From assembly GCA_037176845.1 (NCBI GenBank), contig JAYKXP010000056.1, forward strand, positions 186,001-250,000: DNA of 64,000 nt, in the 5' to 3' direction. This DNA is from Paramarasmius palmivorus (Eukaryota; Basidiomycota; Agaricomycetes; Agaricales; Marasmiaceae). This document shows positions 23,359-33,710 of the stretch, one piece after another. The notes under the pieces are model-generated. The model worked only from the letters and a program-made list of their open reading frames with translations, had not been told where the DNA came from and made no database searches. Both the position numbers and the translations under genes were made by a program. Position 1 is the stretch's first letter. Every line of letters starts with the position of its first letter.

Positions 23359-24574
23359 ATGCTCCGTCGAGTCGCTCTTATAACAGGCGCAGCTCAAGGC
23401 ATCGGTAAAGCGATTGCCCTTCGCCTCGCCAAGGAAGGCTTTGATATTGCAATTAACGACATTCGAGCAAAATCTGGACAGCTGGGAAGTGTCGCAGAAA
23501 CCATCATGGGCCTTGGTCGTCGCGTGGACGTCGTACCCGCTGATGTCTCCGTCGAGAAAGATGTTCAGGGCATGATTGGTGAAACTGTTGAAAAGCTTGG
23601 CAGTTTGGATGTGGTAAGTGTTGTCGAATTATCCAGCACGTAATGTTCACACATGCCAGATGGTGGCGAACGCCGCAATCCCCACGGTGGGATCGGTGAC
23701 ATCCAGTTGGTACATGTATCACGATTGAGGAATCAAGAGCTTAGTTCCATCTTACAGCATCCGTTCATGACTGGGACAAGACCTTTGAGATCAATGTTCG
23801 AGGAGTCTTCCTGTGCTATAAGTATGCAGCGAAGCAAATGATTGAGCAGGGTAGAGGTGGAAGAATCATCGGGGCTTCTTCGGCTGGAGGCAAACAAGGT
23901 GTGTATGATTTTTTCCTTTCACTGGTCTCATTATAAACTAAGCCATACTTTATAGGCTTCCCTGGTGTGGCTGCTTACTCGGCATCCAAGTTTGCCGTTA
24001 GAGGATTGACTCAATCTGCAGGTAAGAAGTGATGCAAATACCTATCCTCGACAAATCATCTCTGGTACCCTTCGGTCTAGCTCTTGAGTTAGGGAAGTAC
24101 AACATCACAGTCAACACGTATGCCCCCGGTGCGTCGCAACCTCTCGTGCTTGATTCAATGTTGACTTCATCAGGTTAATCTAGGTGCCATCAATACGGAT
24201 ATGTGTGCGTTCACTTGACTGAATAATGAATATGACCTGGCTGAGGCATAACAGTATCAGTTTTATCCTCCTGTCCTGATATCGACGTGGAAGTGAGCTC
24301 CTTGCCAATTTGCATACCGTCACTTTCCTAAGCCGCAGAACAAAGTTAGCGACTCAGAGAATAGGTCAGCCGGCGGATATAGCAAGTGTCGTTGCGTATC
24401 TGGCATCCGACGAGGCCCATTTTATCACTGGTGTGTTTCTTGTTGGTTTTGAGATATCATGCTGATTTCACCACGTTCGCAGGGCAAAGTGTAAGTAGAG
24501 AGTATCGCTCTTCATCAGAACTGTTCTCATGGTATCTGTAGGTGTCTGTCGACGGAGGACTTGTCTTGTCCTGA
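23359..24574 (+). CDS. Short-chain dehydrogenase/reductase, acetoin/diacetyl reductase-like (copy B, intact)
   Basis: Exons 23359-23613, 23660-23705, 23758-23898, 23956-24021, 24081-24128 and 24184-24204, then further small exons to the stop at 24572-24574, give a full classical SDR of roughly 265 residues. Visible are the cofactor glycine motif TGAAQGIG, DVV-MVANAA (here ANAA replaces the usual NNAG), the catalytic Ser in GASSAGGKQG, the catalytic YSASK, and the C-terminal FITGQSVSVDGGLVLS. GLTQSA followed by ITVNTYAPG resembles bacterial (S)-acetoin-forming diacetyl reductases, but the true substrate is unknown. The intron positions are the same as in the SDR genes at 43374 and 45920. It lies next to, and converges with, the MFS transporter, and is a tandem duplicate of the disrupted copy A. 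Confidence 0.9.
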
Positions 24575-24707
24575 TATCATTGAACACACGAACCTCGGCA
24601 TGATTTTTTGGCCAGTGAATACTAATATTTATAGAACATGGTAGTTTGACATGTCCATCGCTGCGTAGTTCTCTTGACGATGTATTTCACCTGTCGCAAG
24701 GCACGGG

Positions 24708-24759
24708 TGGTCTCCACTCTTTTTTGACAGAGTGAGGGCGCTCGGAGACAAGGCATGGG
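24708..24759. repeat. 52-base block present only in duplication unit B
   Basis: Compared with unit A near 22200, unit B has 52 extra bases bounded by an imperfect 11-base direct repeat (CAAGGCACGGG at 24697-24707 and CAAGGCATGGG at 24749-24759). Either a small insertion in B or a repeat-mediated deletion in A explains it. Confidence 0.7.
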
Positions 24760-24930
24760 CACTTTAGCAACCTCATCGAGCTATATTTCATCGTTGACAG
24801 GTAAAGTGATGTTGGTGCGCTCACTTCCGTTGAGTGCGCTACCGTTGCAGGTGAACAAATGTTTTATTTATTGAACATGCTCTTAACCGAGTCGTAATAC
24901 ACCTACATGCAAAACCCAGAACGAACTGTG

Positions 24931-26608
24931 TTACAAATTGTAGACAAACCAAGCACTTCTATCCCCGAGACCAGGCTCTTCCTCGGCCTTACTCATTATA
25001 TGCCTTTTCTCTGCCTTCTTCCTATTCTGACTGCTCAAATACCACAAATTCCCAGCTGCACCAAAACCCATGCAAACCGAAAACACCACCAGGGTGATTG
25101 TCGCACTGGTATACCTAGGTGCATGGCTCAAACTTCCCATAAGCCATGTAGCCAGGATACCACCTGCATTCGCCATGATAATCGCGACAGCAATCGCCGT
25201 AGCCCTCCTTGTTTGAGGAGTAGCATTGTTAGCTGCCCACGCTGAAAGTGTCGGTGCTGCGGTGTATGCACCAGAGATGGAGAAGAAGAGGGAACCGTAT
25301 TGAGTCGGGTGATGCCTGGATCCAAGGAAGATGGAAAACCCAATGGTAGAGAGAACTGCAGAGAATATGGTGGTGAGGCCTCTACACTGGTACTTGTCCG
25401 AGATGAATGCGCATGCGATCGAGACAACAAATCCGGCCGCAAAGGGAGGAACTGTCATGAGCTGAGCTCTGGCGGCGGTGTGTCCGAGAGACTCGACGAT
25501 GGTCGGTGCAAAGCTAGCAATATCGTTAGTATGGCAGGGTATAGCACGGAGGTAGAGGCACCTTACTATGCAAGCGAATATAGTATGGTTCCAGACATGA
25601 AAAGCGTAAAGGCTGAGAGCCAGACCTGGGGAAGCTTGAACGCTTCGCGTACTTCGCGCCAAGTGAAATGATCTTCATCCTTTTGGGTATTGTCCTCTCG
25701 GAGCCTCGCAGATACGTATCTCTTCTCCTCTGCGTTGAAGAACCATGCCTTCTCGACGTTACGTGGGAGAAGGAAGTACGATACTAGGCCAAAAGCGACG
25801 GTGACGAATCCCTCCAGAATGAAGATCCACGACCAGCCAGAGCGCCCAGAGACGCCATCCATACGAACGATTCCATATGCCAAGATTCCCGAGAATGCGC
25901 CAGAAAGAGAGGCAGAGGCAAAATACGCTGATACTCTAGAGATCATTAAGTGAAACGATCATGAAACACCTCAGAGAACATTTACCGGAGATTCATCTTG
26001 TAACGAGGGTAGAAATAAGACATGTACAGCGTGAGGCCAGGGAATAGACCTCCTTCGAAAAAGCCAATGAAGAAACGGCAAGCAAGAAGCGATCCGTATG
26101 TCTTGACAACTCCTTGGCAAATCGTGACCACTCCCCAAAGGGACAGCATTGTGGGTAGCATGTAATTCGGGCCTACTGCCTGTTCGTTGACGGAGTCAGC
26201 CAAGAAGATAACAAGGTAAAGCTTCCACACCTTTAGAACCCAATTGGAAGGCAACTCGGCGGCGATGTAAGGGACATATGTGACTGTGAGGGCGACACTG
26301 TACTGGTGGTTGGTCATCTTCAAGTCCCTTTGCAGGCCAGCGACACGCGCATTGGCGATATTTGTTCGATCCTAAACGCCAGTTCCACTAATCAACCTTC
26401 ACTAAGACAATAAATAACTCACCAAGAAGGCCCAAAAGTAGAACAACGCAGCTACCGGCAAAACGAACAAGTCGAGCTTCCTCCAAACCCGCTTCTCCAA
26501 CCTTGGATCGACCTCTGCTGCAGTCTCGTCGGGGTTGATACTACCCACTTCGATTTGTAAGTCGCTGCGTTTCTCGTCAGAGAGGACAGCCGGACATATT
26601 GCGTTCAA
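24931..26608 (-). CDS. MFS transporter, anion:cation symporter type (TNA1/Dal5-like), first paralogue; start codon unclear
   Basis: Exons 24931-25513, 25567-25935, 25986-26179, 26231-26371 and 26423-about 26608 give about 490 residues with 12 predicted membrane segments. WRKLDLFVLPVAALFYFWAF, DRTNIANARVAGL, CRFFIGFFEGGLFPGLTLYM and SYFYPRYKM are hallmarks of the ACS family that carries carboxylates such as nicotinate or allantoate in fungi. Sequence and intron positions match the second transporter at 30660-32354. The 5' end is odd: the first exon has no in-frame ATG. At the point where the paralogue starts, this gene has an ATG (near 26598) in the wrong frame, and a TTG at 26608. A start lost by a small indel or an unseen upstream exon are both possible. 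It converges with the SDR gene. Confidence 0.83.
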
Positions 26609-27295
26609 CTGTGACAGTTGAAGCTTGGGTCTAGATATTTATTATCAGAGGCTCCCGATGGGTCGGAAATTCCAGGTTGCAGCCGTTTTTCCATGGTCTG
26701 CAATGTTCAAACCCTTTGATAGCATAGGCAAAAGAGAGTATAAGTGAAAGAGTATCATGAGATGACCGAAAATGGTGATAACCATGGCCTTGGAAGGGCG
26801 CGTGTCGTGGTTAGTTGGAAAGCAGACATCGTGGGAAAGGCTTTCTGCTTACCACGACGACTCTTCGTCTTGGATTCCTCACTGTTCTTCATCAACCGCC
26901 ATGCAGACCATTCTGAATCTAATCCGCAAATTTCAAATCGCACAATCTCAGGTTCCGCCAAATATCGTCGTTGGAATTTGTCTTCCACATTCCACATTCC
27001 ACATACACATTTCTTTGCAAAGCTTGCTTGACCGGCCACCGTCTTTCTGCCAAGGCAAGAATCTTCTCATCCTTCCAGGAACATGCTTTATGCCCTAGGG
27101 GGGTCAAAACCTCCGGCAATTATCAAGTCGCCTCGCCGACACATCCAATATGATGATTATCGTGCTGAGCCGAGCTAGGAAGGCTACTTACACTCGGGAG
27201 GCGGATCGGGTAACGGAGAATAGACATTTGCGCACGGAAGAAGCACTAGCGTCGATGTCGTGCTGAAGGTAAGCTTGATGCGGAATTCACCTAGG
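26609..27295. other. Intergenic region upstream of the first transporter
   Basis: Nothing coding that I can support. It must include the transporter promoter. A repeated CCACATTCCACATTCCACAT stretch occurs at about 26988-27007. Confidence 0.35.
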
Positions 27296-27297
27296 TA

Positions 27298-27883
27298 CTA
27301 TCGATCATCTAGAAGTGCAAAGTCATCCTAGAAGTGCAAATCTCAGTGTATTTACCTTCCCCTGTCGTCAATCCTCAATGAAAAACCTCCCACAAATTTT
27401 TCATAGACAATTTAGTATAGTATCTAAAAGACTGTCAATTCAGATTTTCGGAATAGTAGAGAGAAGAGAGCGAATCATTTTTGCAATTGAGGAAATGACG
27501 GCTTCCTCCCGCCAACGGCGCGCGTCTACACTTCTCGATTTTTCTACGGGGCTACAGACTTTCATATGCCACAAAAATTGCTGTACATATCAGGATAGTA
27601 GTAATATATGTGCCTCAAGCCTTCCAGAGGTAGAACGAGCTTTGAGCATGGAGGATGAAGGTGAAAACCGTTGGCGCGGCACTTTGCACTTCTAGGTGTT
27701 TTTCAAGATCCTGACCGGCAACCCCTGGTATCCTTCAACACTCACATTAAAAATCAGGAAATACATGGGATTGAAGCTTTAGTATGTCAAGATGTTGCCT
27801 ACAAAATACCGAGAGGAACAGGAAGAAAATGAGGAACTTTTACAGTAGCGACATTTTACTTTGCACTTCTAGATGATCGATAG
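27298..27883. mobile_element. MITE-like element with 26-base perfect terminal inverted repeats and TA target duplication
   Basis: The 26 bases at 27298-27323 (CTATCGATCATCTAGAAGTG...) match exactly the reverse complement of 27858-27883. TA flanks both ends (27296-27297 and 27884-27885), the target duplication of Tc1/mariner/pogo transposons. Total length is 586 bases with no coding capacity. The sub-terminal motif AGAAGTGCAAA recurs inside the element (near 27333 and, inverted, near 27685), as expected of transposase-binding sites. This is a non-autonomous element. Confidence 0.85.
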
Positions 27884-27973
27884 TACGGTGCTAAATCAAA
27901 AACGAGATATGAGACGGGATCTAGCTCCTCCATGCGATTATTATGATCACCTGTTTTATATCTGATTTTCGGT

Positions 27974-28050
27974 GGGGGTATAGCTCAGCTGGGAGAGCAG
28001 CAGACTGAAGTAGTATTCTGAAGGTCCCGCGTTCGATCCGCGGTACCCCC
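27974..28050 (+). tRNA. tRNA-Phe (anticodon GAA), with a very short intron
   Basis: The acceptor stem is perfect (GGGGGTA with TACCCCC). The D-arm is GCTC-AGCTGGGA-GAGC and the T-arm CCGCG-TTCGATC-CGCGG. The anticodon loop begins CTGAAG with anticodon GAA. After it come only TAGTAT before the anticodon stem resumes (TCTGA), so the intron is about 5 bases. The 27-43 pair is G-A, a mismatch at the base of the anticodon stem. The gene otherwise closely resembles yeast tRNA-Phe in its body. Confidence 0.9.
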
Positions 28051-28206
28051 AATGCGTGTTGCGCAATTTTGCTTTTGACCTAGATGCACAGGTCAGCGTC
28101 AACGTTCTCCTAGAAACCGAGCAGGAGGAACAGACATCCCAGTACTTGCACAGATACAGACTACTTACATACACGCAAATCAAAAATCGAGAGCGAATCA
28201 TAGCTG

Positions 28207-29621
28207 TCACCTGTTTCCTAGTCCGCTCAACCTCCACGCAACCATATTCCTAAAGGCTGGGATGTATCCCAACATGACCACCACCCAATAGTAAATCTTG
28301 TTTTCCATTATTGCTGAAGCCCCGTTGATGATAGTGTGCGTTAATCTTACGACCTTAATCGCACTATCCCGTCTACTCTTTCCATGTCCTACAAGTGCAG
28401 TGTGCAGCTCGCTATCAGGCTTGCCATCCTGTTCGGCCAAAACGCGACCCAGACTAATGGCGTCGCGTATCCCCAGATTCATACCCTGACCGCCAGCAGG
28501 AGAATGAACGTGTGCTGCATCGCCGACCAAAAAGACTGGCCCGCCGCCCAACTTCTTGTAAAACGTGTCGGCAACTGCGGCACGATGCCTGAAACGAGAC
28601 GACCAATACACCTTCGAGAGTCGGATTGGTTGAGCATTTTTGGAGGTATCAGAGGAAAATAGGAAGGGGGCATAGTCGTCGAGGTATCCTTGCAGCACCT
28701 CCAGCGGAGGATGAGATGGAGGAGGTTCATGCGAACTGGGGAGAGTGAATATGATCCTGTGGATGACTTTGTCTGTTTGGTAGAGGGAAGATGCAGTATC
28801 GGCCGTGAATGGCACAATCAGGTTGACACCTGCAGGGCTCAAGGTTACCCAGGACGCATTTATCTTAAAGCCAGCAGGTAGCTCTGAGAAAACGACGTCG
28901 GCAATAACAGACTGGATCGGCTCTCCGACGGATTCGGAGTAAAGACGTCCTTCTAGATCACGAAAGTCAATCCCTGACAGTTGACGAATCTGCATCATGA
29001 TCAGCCAGGCGCGTCCGAACGACAAAGAAAGGCAGAAAACGTACGACAGATTTGGAACCATCTGCACCAACAACGATATCGGCTGTCATAACATCGCCCG
29101 ACTCAAACGACACGGTTAACCCCTTCCCAGTTTCAGAATCCTTCATGCCAACCACAGTGAATGGTCTAAGGATTTGGATTCCAAGAGCCTTCACGTGTTC
29201 CCCTAGGACGCGTTCCGTTACTGTTTGGGGTGCGTTCAAGAAGAATGGATATTTGGTGTACGACGAAAGAGACGAAAAGCCAACGTTGAGGATGGTCGCG
29301 CTGGTTCGGTCCTGTATCCGGAAATACTCGGCTTTGTAGCCACATTGGACAATAGCTTCAGCACATCCAAGCGAGTCGAGTGCCTAGAGGACCACTCGAG
29401 TCAGTACAGTACAAACATGGGCTGACACCATGCGAACAACTCACTTCCAACGTAGCTGCATGTACCACCATAGCTCTTGACGTGTTCTCTCCCTCCAGTT
29501 GCTTGTCGACCACAACGAGATCGTGAGGGCTAACACCATGTTTCACGAGAGATAGAGCAGCAGCCAGCCCTGCTGGGCCAGCTCCGACGATAAGGTATTT
29601 GGTTCGCGTAGGAAGAGACAT
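28207..29621 (-). CDS. FAD-dependent monooxygenase (phenol/p-hydroxybenzoate hydroxylase type)
   Basis: Three exons (29445-29621, 29045-29383, 28207-28989) give 432 residues. YLIVGAGPAGLAAALSLVKH is the N-terminal FAD-binding Rossmann motif; VVGADGSKSVI is the DG motif that contacts FAD and NAD(P)H; FLVGDAAHVHSPAGGQGMNL is the second FAD motif. This order defines group A flavoprotein hydroxylases, which insert one oxygen atom into aromatic or related substrates using NAD(P)H. The C-terminal thioredoxin-like extension of phenol 2-monooxygenases is absent, so it is the short form. The C-terminus has a hydrophobic stretch (IYYWVVVMLGYIPAF), possibly a membrane-associated tail. It lies between the two paralogous carboxylate-type transporters, suggesting a shared catabolic role (inference). 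Confidence 0.92.
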
Positions 29622-30659
29622 TTCGAGAGGAGTGCTCGGAGGTCCGATTGCTGATCACTGTGCACAGAGGATGCGGATTTTATACCTAAATCTCAGGAGA
29701 TGGCGGTAAAACGGAACGCACTATTCTTGTTATCGTGACAATGTTCCAAACAGCACCCTGAGCTCGATGGTGGTGGTGTGCTGTTGATGGTTGAGTGATT
29801 CGAGAGATTGAATTGTTGAGCGGGATCCAGTCGCAGTCGTGTCTATGGGACGTCAAAGCCCCATGATATGACTAAACCCGTCTCCAATTGAAAAGAAAGG
29901 TGTGTATGAGCGCAGTAGGAGCGCAGTTCGCAGCCCGTGACGAGATGCTCTGCGATATGCTGCCGGACGTCGACGGATGCCATGAGACATCGTCCCGTAC
30001 CTTGCTGGAGCAAATTCAGTTGGATATTGGATACCATCAGACAGTATACACGTACTAGGGCCTCTCGTTTGACTTGACTTTCTTTTTCTGATGTCGAGAA
30101 GGGCTCGAGGGAGAGAAAGCTGCTTGAGCCTTGCCTCGATGATGAATTGCAACCGTCAAAAGGTTCCTTGCCCTTTTCGGAAGGTTTTTGCCCAATCTTC
30201 CCGCGCCCCTCTTCAAACCGCCATCATCCTTCCTCAGGATGCCTTCTTTGCTTCGCCGGACATGCCTTCACATTATCAAATCTTCTGCGAGATATGATAC
30301 ACGGGACATCGTACGTTTTCGTTAAGCAGAACCAGTTAACCAGATTTTGTGGTTCCTGCCTCCCGTCATACAAGGCACCGATGAACACACTCAGACCATC
30401 TACGCTACATATACTTAACGCTAGTCGAATTCCAGTAAAATCAACGTTACCGTCACTTCAAATAATACGATGTCAAGAACTTTTGGTTAAGTCGGAGGTC
30501 TGCTGATCGTCCATAGGTGCAGTAGAACACCTAACTTCTTACGGTCTAAGTGATATTGGATTGCATAAATAGACAGATTTCGTATCTATGTTCGACGTGT
30601 TGACGAGTGGGTGATAAGACAGATACAGATACACTTACAATTACATACACAAATTTCAT
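29622..30659. other. Intergenic region between the monooxygenase and the second transporter
   Basis: No gene that I can support in about 1 kb. It holds the monooxygenase promoter at the left. Open frames at 30091-30506 have no motif. Confidence 0.35.
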
Positions 30660-32354
30660 CTAAAGATTGTATATGAACCAAGCACTTTTGTCTCCGAGGC
30701 CTGGCTCTTCCTCGCCCTTGTTCATCTCCTTCCTTCGCTCTTCCTTCCTCCGATTCTGACGGCTCAAATACCAAAGATTCCCAGCCGCTCCAACTCCCGT
30801 ACAGACTGCGAAGACTACCAGGATAATCGTTGCAGTAGTATACCTGGGTGCACGACTCAAACTCCCCATAAGCCATGTCGCAAGTATCCCACCAGCGTTT
30901 CCCATCATGACACTGATGGCAATCGCTGTAGCTCTTCGAGTCTGAGGGGCTGTGTTATTGGATGCCCACGCAGAAAGAGCCGGCGAAGCAGCATATGTGC
31001 CAGAGATGGAAAAGAACAGCGAGCCATACTGGACAGGGTGAGCGTTGGATCCAAGAAAAATGGCAAATCCGATGGTGGCTAGTATTGCAGAGAAGATAAC
31101 GATGATGCCTCTGCAACGGTACTTGTCAGAGACGAAAGCGCATGTGATCGACACTACGAATCCGGTCGCAAATGGCGGAACCGTCATCAATTGAGCTTTC
31201 GCGGCAGTGTAACCCAGAGACTGCACGATACTTGGAGCAAAACTGTGGAGGTCATAAGGTTAGCCGTTCATGGGTTAGAAACGTAGGAAACCCACTATGC
31301 AAGTGAATAGAGCATGGCTCCGCTCATGAACTGCATCTGTGCTAAAAGCCAGACCTGAGGGAGCTTAAATGTTTCGCGTACTTCACGCCACGTGAAGTGT
31401 TCTTCGTCTGCATTTGTATTGTCTGCTTCGAGTTTGGCAACGAGGTATTGCTTCTCATCCACGTTGAAGAACCGTGCCTTCTCGATGCTGCGTGGAAGAA
31501 GGAAGTACGAGACCAAGCCAAAGCTGGCTGTAGCAAGGCCCTCGAGAACGAAGATCCATGACCAGCCAGGACGACCGGCTATCCCGTGCATATGAACAAT
31601 TCCATATGCCAATATCCCGGAGAATGCACCGGAAAGCGAGGCTGATGCGAAGAATGCGGAGATGCTGTATGTGAGATGAGTTACCACGATCACAAGGGAA
31701 GTAGTTAGAGAACACCCACCGAAGATTCATCTTGTAGCGAGGATAAAAATAGGACATGTAGAGCGTGAGCCCAGGGAAGAGTCCGCCTTCAAAAAGGCCA
31801 ATGAAGAAACGGCAGGCCAGAAGTCCACCGTAGGTCTTGACGAACCCTTGACAGACGGTTACTGCGCCCCAGAGAGTCAGCATCGTAGGCAACATATAAT
31901 TTGCGCCAATTGCCTTCATTTGACATGGTCAGCCAGGCAAGCAGAATAATTAGGAGCCACACCGTACCTTGAGTGCCCAGTTGGACGGCAATTCAATCGC
32001 AATGTAAGGGATATAAGTGACAGTGAGTGCGACGGTATACTGGTAATCGGTTATTCCAAGATCCTCCTGTAGACCAGCAACTCGTGCGTTGGCAATGTTT
32101 GTCCGGTCCTAAGAGCCAAACTCGTGATCAGATCCACCAGGGAAGATGCGAATGTATGGGGAACTTACCAAGAACGCCCAGAAATAGAACATTGCAGCTA
32201 CTGGCAATACTAGCGTATCAAGTTTCCTCCAGACTTTCCTCTCCAATACCGGATCGATATGGAGTTGTGTCTCGTTTGACTCGGGGGAGCAAACGCTGGA
32301 CACCTCGATTTGTACAGTGTCGTCGCGTTTCTCTTCGGAGGGGAAGTAAGGCAT
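30660..32354 (-). CDS. MFS transporter, anion:cation symporter type (TNA1/Dal5-like), second paralogue
   Basis: Five exons (32169-32354, 31968-32108, 31720-31913, 31296-31664, 30660-31242) give 490 residues. Every exon has exactly the same length as in the paralogue at 24931-26608, so the genes come from one duplication. Motifs include WRKLDTLVLPVAAMFYFWAF, DRTNIANARVAGLQ, CRFFIGLFEGGLFPGLTLYM, ILAYGIVHMHGIAG and a C-terminal EEEPGLGDKSAWFIYNL. Twelve membrane segments are expected, with the long loop in the middle (RREVRETF region). Family members import organic anions such as nicotinate, allantoate or pantothenate by proton symport; substrate not predictable here. The start MPYFPSEEKRDD is clear. 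Neighbouring monooxygenase and SDR genes suggest uptake of a compound for oxidation (inference). Confidence 0.92.
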
Positions 32355-32679
32355 GATTACACCGTAGTAGAGTAGAGGAGTGGCTTAAGTACCTTGAATG
32401 CTCGACTCCACTCCATAACGTTGAGGAAGTCGATGCCATGGCCCATGATCTCATCCTTTTTGCCACTGCCCGCTTTACCGAATTATGCTGGAGACTCTTG
32501 TTAGCTCGGATCGCGTTCGTTTGGCAGTGCACTCACGGAATCGAAGCGGAAGCAAGGCGAGTAACACTTCCGGGACAGGAAAGTTCATAGTGGTGGTGGA
32601 TGGTCACCCGTTAGGTTCTGTGACTCCGCCCCACTGACGTGAAACGATGCTTATAGGTAAAGCTAGACTTGGTCATATC

Positions 32680-33310
32680 CAACTATGAGCCCTTCCATGC
32701 GTGAAAGACCTCTTCCGCATTTGCATAGGCATGAATAGTTGATGAGGTAGTTGTGGTGGCGAACGTGCCTCTGAATGTGAAACAGCTTCGGATGAGGTGT
32801 CGACTCTCGTACGACTGAATGAGGGCTAGCGGTAAAAATGTACACTGAGCTATTATTATAGCCAGGGATAGTCGGAGAACGTACGAGGGTGCTGAAATCG
32901 ACAAAAGACAGGCTTCTGCATCAACTCTTGCCCGGTCAGAGCGCAAATAGGCTGGCGTAAGTTGATGGGGAGTATACGGTTGGAAATCAGCGGGTAGTGT
33001 TCTAATGTCTTCTCGACCCATATTATTGTGAGCTACTATATCCGAGGGAATGGTGTTAGTACTGTGATTTCTTGAGAACATAGCTCGGAACGCACCTAAT
33101 GCCTTTGCAAGGTCATTACTGTTCAAAGTCGAGGTTCCAGCACGAGGTAGTACTATATCTCAGGGGGTTCTGGTCGGAATGTTCGATAGGCATGGCCAAA
33201 ATGAATCCATACTGTGGGTTCTGGGATTAGGATTCTATGTAACGGGTCGACGATAAAAGACTCACCGCCGTGATTGGGAGCATCGAAGGGACCAAAAATA
33301 TGTTTGAAAA
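32680..33310 (-). other. Coding-like fragments, unresolved
   Basis: On the minus strand VWIHFGHAYRTFRPEPPE and TSTLNSNDLAKAL look coding and are next to plausible splice sites, but I could not assemble one frame with a start and stop. No family was recognised. It may be a small hypothetical gene or a relic. Confidence 0.25.
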
Positions 33311-33710
33311 CAGTTCATTCACATTTACGTTCCAAGGTATCCGAGCAAAGTTTGGTTGACTTTGAAGATGGACCAGGGGTTCCAGACGAAGCTTTGAAGT
33401 CGGAGATACCAATAGCATAGGGAAGGGGTGATGGTGGTTTCGGTGCAAGGTGCAAGGTGCATCGTCTTTCGGCCGACGGTGGTTTTAGTTTCGGACTCCA
33501 ACCTACTCCAGCTTTTTTTCTTTCTCTTTTATTCGGTGTGGATATATGATACATGGAAAAATGCTACGAATAAAAATATAACAAAATGTGGTATGTAATG
33601 CGACAGATATGCAATAAATACTAGTAGATATACAGTGTAGGTCGAAAACGAGATTGAACTCTCAATAGTAGGAGGAGAGCGTAATCTAGTAAGGTTTTGT
33701 TCAATTACAT

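Larger units (their letters stand above)
22609..25158. repeat. Tandem segmental duplication, unit B
   Basis: The uninterrupted copy of the unit, carrying the SDR gene and continuing into the full transporter gene. It is about 2.55 kb; it differs from unit A mainly by lacking the 1.9 kb element and having an extra 52-base block at 24708-24759. The conserved upstream region (22609-23358) includes the CGCCCAGGCGCT motif found also in unit A. Confidence 0.88.

Noticed and set aside
32027..32356. Plus-strand open frame over the second transporter's first exons
   Set aside because: Shadow of the transporter coding exons on the other strand.
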